This document shows, in pieces, positions 23,843 through 32,124 of a stretch of 37,927 nucleotides of DNA. The notes under the pieces were generated by a model that ran no database searches, had not been told where the DNA came from, and saw nothing but the letters and a program-made list of their open reading frames with translations. Source of the DNA: Caryophanales bacterium (GTDB lineage: Bacteria > Bacillota > Bacilli > Bacillales > Bacillaceae_J); the NCBI GenBank assembly GCA_012840465.1, contig DULJ01000022.1:1-37927 (forward strand). The letters are read 5' to 3'. The translations under genes were made by a program, and so were the position numbers. The number at the start of each line of letters is the position of its first letter. The stretch's first letter is position 1.

Positions 23843-24026
23843 AGTTCAAAATCGCTAAGATTTTATCTAAAATATCAGAATTATTCCTATTATATAGAAG
23901 AGCTAGTTTTAATTGAATGGAAAAGGAGTTGAGTTTTTATTATAGTAAACAATTTGTCGTATAGTTCAAAATTCTTGAATGATAAGTGAATCCAATTGGG
24001 CAAGTTAATCATATAAATTATAACTG

Positions 24027-24067
24027 TGCATTTCCATAATGAAATTTTACTATTTCATTAAAATGCA
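24027..24067 (+). promoter_or_regulatory. Leader hairpin before pssA
   Basis: TGCATTT (24027) pairs with AAATGCA (24061), and AATGAAAT (24038) pairs with ATTTCATT (24052), with a 6-base loop and small internal bulges. No T run follows, and it lies about 35 bases before the pssA ribosome site. It may stabilise or regulate the mRNA; function unknown. Confidence 0.35.
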
Positions 24068-24112
24068 TAATCTCGTTTGAATGGTGGACGCGTCAGTGTT
24101 AGGAGGGGTATT

Positions 24113-24604
24113 TTGTTTAGTTATGTAGCAAAAGCAATACCAAACTTATTTACAATGGGGAATTTATTGTGCGGTGTTCTTTCAATTACCTATAATATGA
24201 GTGGCTTTTTAGAAGTCGCATCCATCCTAATTTTCCTTTCAGCTATTTTTGATCTTCTTGACGGAAGAATTGCTAGAGGATTAAAAGTTAACAGTGAATT
24301 AGGTGTTCAATTGGATTCCTTGGCGGATATTGTTAGTTTTGGTGTTGCTCCTGCACTTGTTTTTCATACAATAGCAGTGCCATCTATTCTAACTTCCTTG
24401 GCATTTATCCTTTTTCCAATAATGGGGGCGTTAAGGTTAGCAAAATTTAATGTTAACCCAACTATTGGATACTTTCAAGGATTGCCTATTCCAGCAGCAG
24501 GATTGACGCTCGCTACAATGGGATTCTTTTCCTACAGCAATGCATGGATCACCTTAGTCCTTGCTGCTTTAATGGTGACCCCCATTAGAGTTAAAAAACT
24601 TTAA
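24113..24604 (+). CDS. CDP-diacylglycerol-serine O-phosphatidyltransferase (PssA)
   Basis: 163 residues from a TTG at 24113, which has AGGAGGGG 4-5 bases upstream. The CDP-alcohol phosphotransferase motif is complete: DLLDGRIARGL, then GVQLDSLAD (D-x2-DG-x2-AR-x8-G-x3-D-x3-D). The start IPNLFTMGNLLCGVLSI and the length match Bacillus PssA, which makes phosphatidylserine from CDP-diacylglycerol and serine. It is a membrane enzyme, with about six helices. The next gene, 34 bp on, is a DedA protein, as pssA and DedA-like genes often pair in Bacillus. A TTG start and leader hairpin suggest low or controlled expression. Confidence 0.85.
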   Translation: MFSYVAKAIPNLFTMGNLLCGVLSITYNMSGFLEVASILIFLSAIFDLLDGRIARGLKVNSELGVQLDSLADIVSFGVAPALVFHTIAVPSILTSLAFILFPIMGALRLAKFNVNPTIGYFQGLPIPAAGLTLATMGFFSYSNAWITLVLAALMVTPIRVKKL

Positions 24605-24638
24605 TTGAAACTCTTTTTGGAATAGGTGGGAAATAATT

Positions 24639-25247
24639 ATGCAGCATATCAATTCCTTAATTGAGCATTTAGGATATATAGGAATCATTGTATTGTTAGT
24701 CGGTGGTATTGTAGGCTTTCCGATACCTGATGAGGTTCTTTTAACATATGTTGGCTTCAATGTCTATCAAGGTAATTTAAATTTCATCCTATCTTTGTTA
24801 AGTGCATTTTTAGGTGCCGCAGGTGGAATTTCCCTTAGTTACTATATTGGCTATAAGTTTGGATTACCATTGTTAAAGAAATTCGGCCCCAAATTTCACA
24901 TTACTGAGTACAAAATCAATTTGACAAAGAATTTATTTAGGAAAATCGGACCTACAATTTTATTTATTGACTATTTTATTCCAGGAGTTCGGCATCTTGC
25001 GGCTTATATGGCAGCAATAAATAACTACCCCTTTAGAAAATTCGTTATTTATGCATATAGCGGGGCCTTCATTTGGACTTTCACTTTTATCACATTAGGA
25101 AGAAAGCTTGGCGAAAATTGGGGACAGGTAGAAATGTATGTAACTAAATACAGTCTTTATTTAATCTTTTTCTTTTTACTATTATTTACCTTTTACTATT
25201 TGTGGAAGAAAAAATTTAAAAAAGTTAGCTTTGGCACAAAACACTGA
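24639..25247 (+). CDS. DedA-family membrane protein
   Basis: 202 residues, with DedA motifs GFPIPDEVLLTYVGF, YYIGYKFG and YFIPGVRHLAAYMAA, and closing helix and basic tail WKKKFKKV. Same DedA subgroup as the N-terminal half of the fusion at 12116 (shared P.P.EVL..Y.GF...G.LN). DedA members flip undecaprenyl phosphate or phospholipids across the membrane. RBS AGGTGGG precedes the ATG. It is transcribed with pssA and faces bcrC across a shared terminator. Confidence 0.88.
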   Translation: MQHINSLIEHLGYIGIIVLLVGGIVGFPIPDEVLLTYVGFNVYQGNLNFILSLLSAFLGAAGGISLSYYIGYKFGLPLLKKFGPKFHITEYKINLTKNLFRKIGPTILFIDYFIPGVRHLAAYMAAINNYPFRKFVIYAYSGAFIWTFTFITLGRKLGENWGQVEMYVTKYSLYLIFFFLLLFTFYYLWKKKFKKVSFGTKH

Positions 25248-25272
25248 CTAGCGGAAAAGTCAGTGTTTTGTT
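25236..25272. terminator. Bidirectional intrinsic terminator
   Basis: ACAAAACACTGACT (25236-25249) pairs with AGTCAGTGTTTTGT (25258-25271). T-rich on the right end on plus and on minus, it serves both the DedA gene and bcrC, which converge here. Confidence 0.88.
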
Positions 25273-25276
25273 ATGT

Positions 25277-25873
25277 CTACTTATTTGACAATTTGGTATT
25301 GCTTGTAGTTTCCGTATTTTTCGAAACATAGGGGATCCTGTTATAAAGATTGATAATGGCATTCGGAATGGGTTCAAGGAAGGGACTCAGTTTGTAAACA
25401 ATGATACTAATGACCAACGATACAATGATGCTTCCGAAAATATCAAATGGGTAATGATGGCCTACATAGATACGAGAAAAACCTGTTAAGAAGGCAAACA
25501 AAAGCATTCCTAATCCAATTTTACGATGAACAAATAGAACTGCCAGTGCTAAAGCAAAGGCACCTGTCGTGTGGTCACTTGGAAACGAAGCGTCCGCCGC
25601 ATGGGTTACTAATAGATTGACCTTATGTGTGACAAATGGACGAGGTTCAAAATAGATATGTCCAATGACGAAGTTAATGAGTAATCCGAGAACTCCGGTA
25701 ATCGCAGCAAAAACGACTGTTTGTTTATAATGATTTTTTCCGAAAAACCAAATAAGTAGTAAAACAATGGCATAGATCATTAATGCGTTGTTCGTAATAC
25801 CGACCATCAGTCCATCCAGAAAAGGGTGATGACCAGCTAATTGGTTAATCGATTTAAATAGATTGTAGTTCAT
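25277..25873 (-). CDS. Undecaprenyl-diphosphatase BcrC (PAP2 family)
   Basis: 198 residues from ATG 25873 (AAGGAG 8 bases upstream). PAP2 motifs: YFEPRPFV, ASFPSDHTTGA and SRIYVGHHYPFD, all very close to Bacillus BcrC, including N-terminal MNYNLFKSINQLAGHH. It dephosphorylates undecaprenyl pyrophosphate at the outer face to recycle the carrier, and gives resistance to bacitracin. The Lys of KX6RP is not obvious but is also variable in BcrC. It faces a DedA gene; a DedA flippase and BcrC would do successive steps of carrier recycling. Confidence 0.9.
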   Translation of the reverse strand: MNYNLFKSINQLAGHHPFLDGLMVGITNNALMIYAIVLLLIWFFGKNHYKQTVVFAAITGVLGLLINFVIGHIYFEPRPFVTHKVNLLVTHAADASFPSDHTTGAFALALAVLFVHRKIGLGMLLFAFLTGFSRIYVGHHYPFDIFGSIIVSLVISIIVYKLSPFLEPIPNAIINLYNRIPYVSKNTETTSNTKLSNK

Positions 25874-26045
25874 GTTGGACTCCTTTTTATTTTTTGAAAG
25901 TACTTTTAATCCCAAGAGGGTATCTTAACTATAAATAAGAAACCTGAACTGGATATGAAAAAAACATTAATAATCGATTAAAAAGATTAAAATTGTTGTT
26001 TTAGAGTGTTACATTGGAGTTATGGGATGCTAGGGGGAATAGAAT

Positions 26046-26759
26046 GTGAAAACCCATATTTTAGTTTTAGAAGATGAAATTCAAATTGCCCGTGTTTTAA
26101 AAATGGAGCTTGAATATGAGGGCTACCAGGTGACGGTGGAATATGATGGGAAAGCCGGGCTGGAAACAGCATTACATAGTGAAATCGATTTAATTCTGTT
26201 GGATGTGATGCTTCCTAAATTAAATGGAATCGAGGTGCTAAGGAGACTAAGAAAGGAAAAAGAGGACCTCCCCGTTATTCTTCTAACGGCGCGCAATACT
26301 ACATTTGATAAGGTAGCGGGACTAGATCAAGGTGCCAATGATTACGTGACAAAGCCGTTTGAAATCGAAGAGTTGTTAGCAAGAATTCGGTCTTGCATTC
26401 GCCATTATTCGAAAAATAGTCTCAAGCAGGATGATTCCATTCTTTCTGTAAAAGATATAGAAATCAACACTGATACAAGAGAAGTAACAAGGGCAGATAC
26501 TTCCATCGTTTTAACCCCAAAAGAATACGATTTGCTCTTGTATTTAATTGTAAACAAGAATAAAGTAGTTACCCGGGAAAACATTCTTTTGAATGTTTGG
26601 GGCTATGATTATGAGGGAGAAACGAACGTGATTGATGTGTTTATCCGCCATTTGCGAATAAAAGTGGAAGCTGGTTTTTCCAGTCCTCTCATTACGACGA
26701 TTAGAGGTATCGGTTATACCATGAGGGAGAACGCAGATGAGAATCACGTTAAAAATTAA
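26046..26759 (+). CDS. OmpR-family response regulator (YkoG-like)
   Basis: 237 residues, GTG start with AGGGGG 7 bases upstream. Receiver (ILVLEDEIQIARVLKMELEYEGYQV, LILLDVMLPKLNGIEVL, VILLTARNTTFDKVAGLDQGAND, VTKPFEIEELLARI) and winged helix (LTPKEYDLLLYLIVNK, NVIDVFIRHLRIKVE, TIRGIGYTMR). Resembles Bacillus YkoG. It overlaps the following kinase gene by 23 bases. Since that kinase is broken, the regulator has probably lost its signal. The position between bcrC and DedA suggests an envelope-stress role by context. Confidence 0.88.
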   Translation: MKTHILVLEDEIQIARVLKMELEYEGYQVTVEYDGKAGLETALHSEIDLILLDVMLPKLNGIEVLRRLRKEKEDLPVILLTARNTTFDKVAGLDQGANDYVTKPFEIEELLARIRSCIRHYSKNSLKQDDSILSVKDIEINTDTREVTRADTSIVLTPKEYDLLLYLIVNKNKVVTRENILLNVWGYDYEGETNVIDVFIRHLRIKVEAGFSSPLITTIRGIGYTMRENADENHVKN

Positions 26760-28107
26760 TCTTTTAGCAACGGCTTGGACGCTCCTTATTTTAATTTTGA
26801 TTAATATTGTTGTGTTCATATTATTTATGAGAACGACCTTGAATGTGGAAGAGGATATGGGATTTCAAAAAGCAGGGGATATTGTAAAAACTATCCGTCC
26901 CAATGATACACCTAGTCGTATCCAAAGTGAATTAAATAATAATTTAACCGAAAATTCCTATATTCGAATCCTAGGACCTGATGGACAAACTCTTTATGAA
27001 GTGACGGATGAAAAAGAATTAGCCAAAAAAATAAAGGGGAAATATGTGAATACCGAGGAATCAGAAAGACGGGTAATAGAGATAGAGGATAAGGAAATGC
27101 AGGTGTTAATCGTACGTGTTCCGCTAAAGGATGGACCTTTTCTTCATGCGAGTATAGAGATGGGGGAAGAACTGTAAGGCTTGGAAACAAGGAAAGATAT
27201 TCTATTGTGGATTCTTGGGGTAAGTACGGTTTTAGCTGTTATTCTATCATTGCTAAGCGGCAGGTGGTTATCGAATATCATTATGCGACCGATTTCCAAT
27301 ATGATTAATACGATGGAAGATATTGAACGTAGCGGTGTTCCGAAAAAGATACCGATTTATAAAGATACAAAGGATGAACTTCAAACATTGGCAAATACAT
27401 TTAATCGGATGATAGACAGGCTGGAGGAAAACTTTGAAAAGCAGTCCCAGTTTGTTTCAGATGCATCCCATGAGTTAAAGACCCCGTTGACAGTTATTAA
27501 AAGCTATGCCAATTTGCTAAGACGACATGGACTGGAAGATAAAGAAATCACAGAAGAAGCAATCCAAGCAATTCACTCAGAAGCAACCAGAATTCAAAAA
27601 ATGACGGAAACCTTCTTGGAAGTTGCTTCAATAGAAAAAGAAATAGAGCTGGAAATGAGTGTTGTGAATCTGGTATCGTTTTTCCAAATGATTTTGAAGC
27701 AAATGAAACAAGTATATAAGAGGGAAATTAGTTTGCATTATGAGGAATCACCCATTCTTATTATGGCGGATGAATTAAAAATTAAGCAGGTCATCATAAT
27801 TTTGCTCGATAATGCCATTAAATATAGTCATGATAAAATTGAGGTTTTCTTAGTTAAAAATGGGGATCATGTCATTGTCCGTATAAAGGATTACGGTATT
27901 GGCATTCCACAGGAGGAAATCAGGCATATTTTTGAACGCTTTTACCGAGTGGATAAAGCAAGGAGCAGGGAAACTGGGGGTTCCGGATTAGGACTCTATA
28001 TTGCGAAAAGTATCATGAAACTACATAAAGGTGAAATCAAAATAAAAAGTAACGAGGGAGAAGGAACGGAGGTAGAACTGATTTTATCTGCCAGTTTAGA
28101 GTTATGA
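26737..28107 (+). pseudogene. Sensor histidine kinase with in-frame TAA (YkoH-like)
   Basis: A complete kinase except for TAA at 27175-27177, codon 147. N-terminal helix, extracellular domain (to 27160), second helix (DILLWILGVSTVLAVILSLL), HAMP, HisKA with SDASHELKTPLTV, and ATPase with NAIKYSHD, GIGIP and GGSGLGLYIAKSI. Reading through gives EEL-stop-GLETRKD in one frame; a Gln CAA to TAA change would explain it. The downstream part has no good start. ATG 26737 follows GAGGGAGA and lies inside the response regulator gene. Confidence 0.85.
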
Positions 28108-28110
28108 AGG

Positions 28111-28152
28111 AAAAGGGATGTTCAGAAAGCTAGTCTGGACATCCTTTTCTTT
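28111..28152 (+). terminator. Intrinsic terminator
   Basis: GGATGTTCAGA and TCTGGACATCC form a stem with one mismatch around AAGCTAG, then TTTTCTTT. It ends the regulator-kinase transcript and, by its A-rich left side, may serve the converging DedA gene. Confidence 0.8.
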
Positions 28153-28156
28153 GGAT

Positions 28157-28795
28157 TTAAGTATTTTTTGCCACCATTTTATTTTTAATAAAAGTAAATA
28201 TAAGCGGTAGTAAGGAAACTACCACTATTCCAAGAACGACGATGCTGAAGTTATTTTTAACGAATGGGATATTACCAAAGAGATAGCCAGCAAACAAGGC
28301 GATGGTAACCCAAAGAATTCCTCCAATTACGTTGAACGAGATAAATTTCCGGTATGGCATCGTCCCCACTCCAGCTACGAAAGGCGCAAAGGACCGAATA
28401 ATGGGTACGAACCTGGCCAGGATGATGGTAACAGAACCATGCTTTTCAAAGAATGCAGTGGTTTGGTCTAAGTATTCTCTTTTAATAAAACGAACGTTTT
28501 CATGCGCCGTAACTTTTTCCCTTAAAAAGTGCCCAATCGAGTAATTCACTGTATCTCCGATTATGGCAGCGAAACAAAAAATCAAGTAAATAGGGAGTAA
28601 TTTGATGGAGCCAGCTGCCACTAAAGCCCCAGTTGCAAATATAAGGGAGTCCCCAGGTAAAAACGGCATAATGACAAGGCCTGTTTCACAAAAAACTATA
28701 ATAAATAGGATGAGATAAATATAAATCCCATATTCATTCATAACAAGACTTAAATGCTGATCAAGATGCAAAAAGATATCAATAATACTGCTCAC
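28157..28795 (-). CDS. DedA-family membrane protein (second)
   Basis: 212 residues from GTG 28795, chosen because TTAGGGGAT lies 7 bases upstream; an ATG at 28813 lies before that site and would add six residues. DedA motifs: VFCETGLVIMPFLPGDSLIFATGAL, HFLREKVTAHENVRFIKREYL, and ARFVPIIRSFAPFVAGVG. This is the E. coli DedA/YngC-like subgroup with PFLPGDS, distinct from the protein at 24639. Probably a lipid-phosphate flippase. It is transcribed towards the broken kinase gene. Confidence 0.87.
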   Translation of the reverse strand: MSSIIDIFLHLDQHLSLVMNEYGIYIYLILFIIVFCETGLVIMPFLPGDSLIFATGALVAAGSIKLLPIYLIFCFAAIIGDTVNYSIGHFLREKVTAHENVRFIKREYLDQTTAFFEKHGSVTIILARFVPIIRSFAPFVAGVGTMPYRKFISFNVIGGILWVTIALFAGYLFGNIPFVKNNFSIVVLGIVVVSLLPLIFTFIKNKMVAKNT

Positions 28796-29206
28796 ACAAT
28801 AATCCCCTAACATAAAATTTCATTTTACAATTTCAAGTCTAGACTTCTAGTTTAAACTTTTTATTAATTTAATATTAATATTAGATTAAATTTTTTGGAT
28901 TCTGTTGAGTTCTGAAAATCCCGATTTATCAAGGTTTTTAGAGACCGGCAAAATAAACTGAGTTCGTTAAATCAGAATATAGGTTCAAAATATGAGACAG
29001 ATTACAGTGAGTAAAAATTACTTTCTTGAAAACCTGGAAACATTAATTGAAGTTACTTAACTTTCATTTACACAAAAGTAAAAAATTCACAAAATGTTCA
29101 ACAAATGTTAAATGAACGGAATCTATAATGTGGTAAAATATACAAATACTTGATTTATTTGTAAAATAAAAACGAACTCCAAAATTAGGACAAAAAACTA
29201 TCATTT
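28796..29206. other. AT-rich intergenic stretch
   Basis: No gene, RNA or clear repeat was recognised in this interval. It is AT-rich with stop codons in every frame and probably marks the edge of the transposon debris to the right. Confidence 0.5.
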
Positions 29207-29280
29207 GGGCAGTGTAAAAAGTTCTATGAAAACCGAAGACTTTTGACAATTGCTACCACTCGGATTGGTGGTGGTACCCG

Positions 29281-29430
29281 CAATCGTTCTTGACAAACAG
29301 TCGAAAAAGGTTGCGATAAAAGTATCAAGGGCGAAGGGAACAAAAGTAGGTATGACAAATCGCCCTTGACCATCACCAATTTTAACCTTTTTCTCCGTCC
29401 GGTTTGTCAAGAGTTCGCTACGCCGATTGC
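29281..29430. repeat. Nested inverted repeats at the end of an IS remnant
   Basis: Three nested stems: TCTTGACAAAC (29288) with GTTTGTCAAGA (29402), AAAAAGGTT (29304) with AACCTTTTT (29384), and TCAAGGGCGA (29325) with TCGCCCTTGA (29360). GCAATCG (from 29280) and CGATTGC (29424) add an outer arm. It lies between the transposase remnant and a possible right end GGGCAGTGTAAAA near 29208. Probably the non-coding end of the element. Confidence 0.6.
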
Positions 29431-29455
29431 TAGTTAGGGCTCAGCTAAACAAAAG

Positions 29456-29942
29456 TTAGGCTGTCTGTTCTACAATCCATTGTTGGGCTAAGTCAATCAG
29501 TTTTGTCCAACGTGCAGGCATGTTGGCAATCTTCTCTAATTCAGGATTGACGACAGGTACTTTTTCGTCCAAGGCTGAGTGTGGTCTAAGGAAGTTAAAG
29601 TAAGCAACAAACAAGGTTACAAAAGCAATAGAATCTTGCTCTGATCCAAAGCCGTGTGTAGACCTATAATTGCCCTTTAAAGTGCGATTAAGCCTTTCTA
29701 TGATTTGCTTTAGTGGTCTGTATTCTGTTGAAACGGGATCTTCATTCGTTAGCCCAATAACTTGCTTCACGCTTCATATCAAATGAAATATCATGTTGAG
29801 CAAAGAAATGCTGAGCTAGTAAGTAAATAGGATTACCATCTACAACGAAGTCAGGTTCTCTGGAATCTCTTTCATCTTCACTAGCACTTCATCAATCGCA
29901 CGAATAGCTGAAACTGTATCCCGGTTCGGAGAAACCGGATAA
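29456..29942 (-). pseudogene. DDE-type transposase, C-terminal remnant with frameshifts
   Basis: From right to left the three frames give YPVSPNRDTVSAIRAIDEV, then DFVVDGNPIYLLAQHFFAQ, then VIGLTNEDPVSTEYRPLK, IIERLNRTLKGNYRSTHGFG and RPHSALDEKVPV, ending at 29456. The DDE catalytic Asp (VVDGNP) and Glu region (IERLNRTLKGNYR) are both visible, but two frameshifts break the chain, and the N-terminus is gone. IS family is not certain. Confidence 0.75.
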
Positions 29943-29943
29943 G

Positions 29944-30130
29944 ATGATGCCAAGTGTTGGAAAGGAACTCGAATTAGTTGCGCCAGGAAGTAATATTTTA
30001 AGTACAGTACCAAATGGCTATGAAATTAAAGAGGGTACATCTATCTATGGCTGCACCCCATGTAACGGGTACAGCAGCTCTTGTTTAAGAAGCAAATCCT
30101 AGTTTATCTTATACAACAATGAGAATATGA
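29944..30130 (+). pseudogene. Subtilisin-like protease (S8) fragment
   Basis: GKELELVAPGSNILSTVPNG then, after a one-base shift, SMAAPHVTGTAALV, a stop, and EANPSLSYTTMRI. This is the region around the catalytic Ser (GTSMAAPHVTG) of a secreted subtilase; the rest is missing. It directly abuts the transposase remnant, so the protease gene was cut by transposition and then decayed. Confidence 0.75.
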
Positions 30131-30226
30131 AACTCATTCATTCTATAAAGTTACCGCAAAGACAAAAATTATTGGTACAAGACTTTACTATTTTAGGTAA
30201 GCCCTAAATAAAGAAGGTGTGAAATT

Positions 30227-30499
30227 ATGGAGTTTAAATTAATATTAGTTTTATTTCCTTTAGGCTTCTTTTTATATGGATTAATTTCTGAGCTAGTACT
30301 AATAAAGTGGCCAAGACATATACCGTTTATTTTTTTTACATCATTAGTATTGTCGGTAGTCGTTCCTCTATTTTTCTTTGAATCTGGAGTGCTTATTTAC
30401 TCAATTTTTTATATTATGATTAGTTTTATAGGTGTATTTTTAGGAAATGCTTTTTTAAAAATCTATAAGAAGATTTTTCCCCACAACAAATCTCACTAA
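30227..30499 (+). CDS. Small membrane protein of unknown function
   Basis: 90 residues with three predicted helices (LILVLFPLGFFLYGLI, IPFIFFTSLVLSVVVPLFFF, VLIYSIFYIMISFIGVFLG) and a basic C-terminus. AGAAGGTG precedes the ATG. Family not recognised. It stands alone among remnants; it is intact, so may be expressed. Confidence 0.6.
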   Translation: MEFKLILVLFPLGFFLYGLISELVLIKWPRHIPFIFFTSLVLSVVVPLFFFESGVLIYSIFYIMISFIGVFLGNAFLKIYKKIFPHNKSH

Positions 30500-30518
30500 A
30501 ATATACAATAACAAAGTA

Positions 30519-30770
30519 TTACCATGCCACATATAACGCTGATTTAAGGTCTTGACAATGAGCCTCTGTGGTAATAGCTTTAGGCAATAAATGGGAGATA
30601 AAAGCTTGCCTGGCAAGGTAGCCTGCCATTACCACCTCTCGTTGTAAAGACCGTTTCCAAATCTTTATAGTAGGTCCATAGTACTGGATCTCCCTATGAC
30701 AGAGGTGGCTCAAAATGTTGTCCTAAGCGGATTAATTTCATGGCACAGGTGGTTCATTTCAATGGTAATA
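30519..30770. mobile_element. IS21-like end remnant
   Basis: The motif GACAGAGGTGGCTCAAAATG (30699 on) recurs imperfectly as GGCACAGGTGGTTCATTTC (30742 on). Repeated motifs of this kind are typical for the ends of IS21-family elements. No istA or istB is left. A 64-codon minus-strand frame (30519-30713) lies in the remnant and shows no family I know. Confidence 0.45.
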
Positions 30771-30807
30771 TTCATAAAAAGCTTCTAAAATATAGGAGGG
30801 TAATTTG

Positions 30808-31388
30808 ATGAAAGGAATAGTTGTATTAGCACACCCGGATAAAAATAGCTTTAATTATGGAATCTATACCAGGGTATTAATAAAGTTGGAAAGTGAGGGA
30901 GTGATGCTATTTAAACATGATTTATATGAGGAAGATTTTAATCCTGTTTTAACAAAAAAAACCTCACAAGTACACAGGAAGATGTCAGCCCATATATAAA
31001 TAATTTGCTAGCATCAGATTTCATTGTAATAATTCACCCTAACTGGTGGGGACAACCTCCTGCAATTTTAAAAGGGTGGGTCGATAGAGTTTTTAAAGAG
31101 GGGGAAATTTATACAGTAAATAAAAGCCAAACTGAAGGTAAACTTAAAAACAAAAAGGCACTAATTATTAGCACATCGAATATATCAAATGACAAAGATA
31201 GAGAATTATACGGAGACCCCATCTTAAATTTTTGGGGGAAAATAGTATTTAAGTCAAGTGGAATAGAAGACATTATGAGAATCAACTTTGACCAAATAGT
31301 AATGAGTTCAGAAAGCCAAAGAAAACAATGGTTAGATAGCATTGACGAATATATCCATACATTTTTAAAAAGTAAAAATTATGGCTAA
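30808..31388 (+). pseudogene. NAD(P)H oxidoreductase (flavodoxin fold) with frameshift in an A8 run
   Basis: The start GIVVLAHPDKNSFNYGI and DLYEEDFNPVLT match MdaB/KefF-type NAD(P)H:quinone oxidoreductases. At 30954-30961 an A8 run shifts the frame: frame 1 ends HRKMSAHI at 30999, while the -1 frame gives TSTQEDVSPYINNLLASDFI, FIVIIHPNWWGQPPAILKGW, and GDPILNFWGK to 31388. One A lost from A9 would explain it. A -1 slip on A-AAA-AAA is also possible. ATG at 30808 follows AGGAGGG. FMN-dependent two-electron quinone reduction is the family role. Confidence 0.8.
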
Positions 31389-31845
31389 ATTTTATCTTTT
31401 TAAACACAATGACAGGGAATTGAGGAATAAAATACTTTTAAGAAGGTCAACCACTGAAAATCTTCTTAAATTTCTTTTAGAAAGAGAGTATAATATTGTA
31501 AACTCTGAATTTAGAAGAAATAATTATGGCGAACCATTCTTATATAAACAGAATATAAAATTCAGTATTTCTTATTCAGAGAACTTTATTATTTGTGTTA
31601 TAGGTGAAAATGATATTGGAGTTGATATCGAGAAAATTACTTCTATCAAAATATCAAGCTTCTCTAATGTACTATCTTTTAACGAATTTCAACATATAAA
31701 AAGAAATCAGGAAAAAGAACAGTATACAGAATTCTATCGAGTATGGACTGCAAAAGAAAGCTACATAAAAGCAATCAGAAGGGGTTTATATAAATCACTT
31801 TCCTCATTTGAGTTAGATTTTATGTCAAATTTGAAAATGCTCTAA
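31381..31845 (+). CDS. 4'-phosphopantetheinyl transferase (Sfp-like), C-terminally truncated
   Basis: 154 residues; Sfp-type enzymes are about 220. Present are KFSISYSENFIICVIG, IGVDIEKI (Mg-binding Asp/Glu) and FYRVWTAKESYIKAI (WxxKES). The frame stops at 31845 in LKML. One base off, the sequence continues protein-like (FYVKFENALKDVLANHKDRYLKVKSQIV) into the terminator of the tRNA, so the C-terminus was lost by frameshift or rearrangement. It overlaps the oxidoreductase gene by 8 bases. The enzyme would attach phosphopantetheine to carrier proteins; activity is doubtful. No carrier or synthetase is in the window. Confidence 0.7.
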   Translation: MAKFYLFKHNDRELRNKILLRRSTTENLLKFLLEREYNIVNSEFRRNNYGEPFLYKQNIKFSISYSENFIICVIGENDIGVDIEKITSIKISSFSNVLSFNEFQHIKRNQEKEQYTEFYRVWTAKESYIKAIRRGLYKSLSSFELDFMSNLKML

Positions 31846-31902
31846 AAGATGTGTTAGCAAATCATAAAGATAGGTATTTAAAAGTAAAAAGTCAAATCGT
31901 AC

Positions 31903-31941
31903 AAAAAAGCCTAAATCCTTTGATAGTAATGGATTTAGGCT
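31903..31941 (-). terminator. Terminator behind the tRNA-Val 3' fragment
   Basis: AGCCTAAATCC (31908) pairs with GGATTTAGGCT (31931), and the minus-strand transcript ends in T6 (A6 at 31903-31908). This looks like the original terminator of the tRNA gene, left on the chromosomal side after integration. Similar in sequence to the terminator at 23801. Confidence 0.8.
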
Positions 31942-31953
31942 CTCTTACAATGA

Positions 31954-31998
31954 TGGTCTGTACTGGATTCGAACCAGTGACACCTTGCCTGTCAAGCA
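31954..31998 (-). tRNA. 3' part of tRNA-Val(GAC): integration (att) site
   Basis: On the minus strand the sequence gives the anticodon loop TTGACAG (anticodon GAC), the 3' anticodon stem GCAAG, variable loop, T arm ACTGG-TTCGAAT-CCAGT and 3' acceptor strand ACAGACC plus discriminator A. The CCA end is not encoded. The 5' half (D arm and acceptor 5' strand) is missing: beyond TGC the sequence no longer pairs. This is the displaced 3' end produced when an element integrates into a tRNA gene. The intact tRNA should lie at the other end of the element, off the right edge. Confidence 0.78.
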
Positions 31999-32124
31999 CG
32001 AATTGTTATATTACTTTAATATCCTCTACTATCCAAAAAGTGCTTCAAGTTCTTATATATCAACGGTTTTCCAAGTGTAATTATTTTCCTGTTACCTTGA
32101 ATATCCTGTAATGTTCTATGTTTG

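Noticed and set aside
27175-27181. Kinase expressed as two separate proteins
   Set aside because: The second half starts at a TTG without a ribosome site within a conserved domain order; a nonsense mutation is simpler.
29201-29410. 69-codon minus-strand frame between IS remnant parts
   Set aside because: It is formed by the nested inverted repeats; no homologous protein pattern and no start signal.
31954-31998. Complete functional tRNA gene
   Set aside because: The 5' half does not follow; only anticodon-loop to 3' end is present, so it is an att fragment.
31851-32111. 86-codon plus-strand frame with MVCTGFEPVTPCLSS
   Set aside because: This is a known type of false gene produced by reading the complement of a tRNA T arm. 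It lacks a ribosome site.
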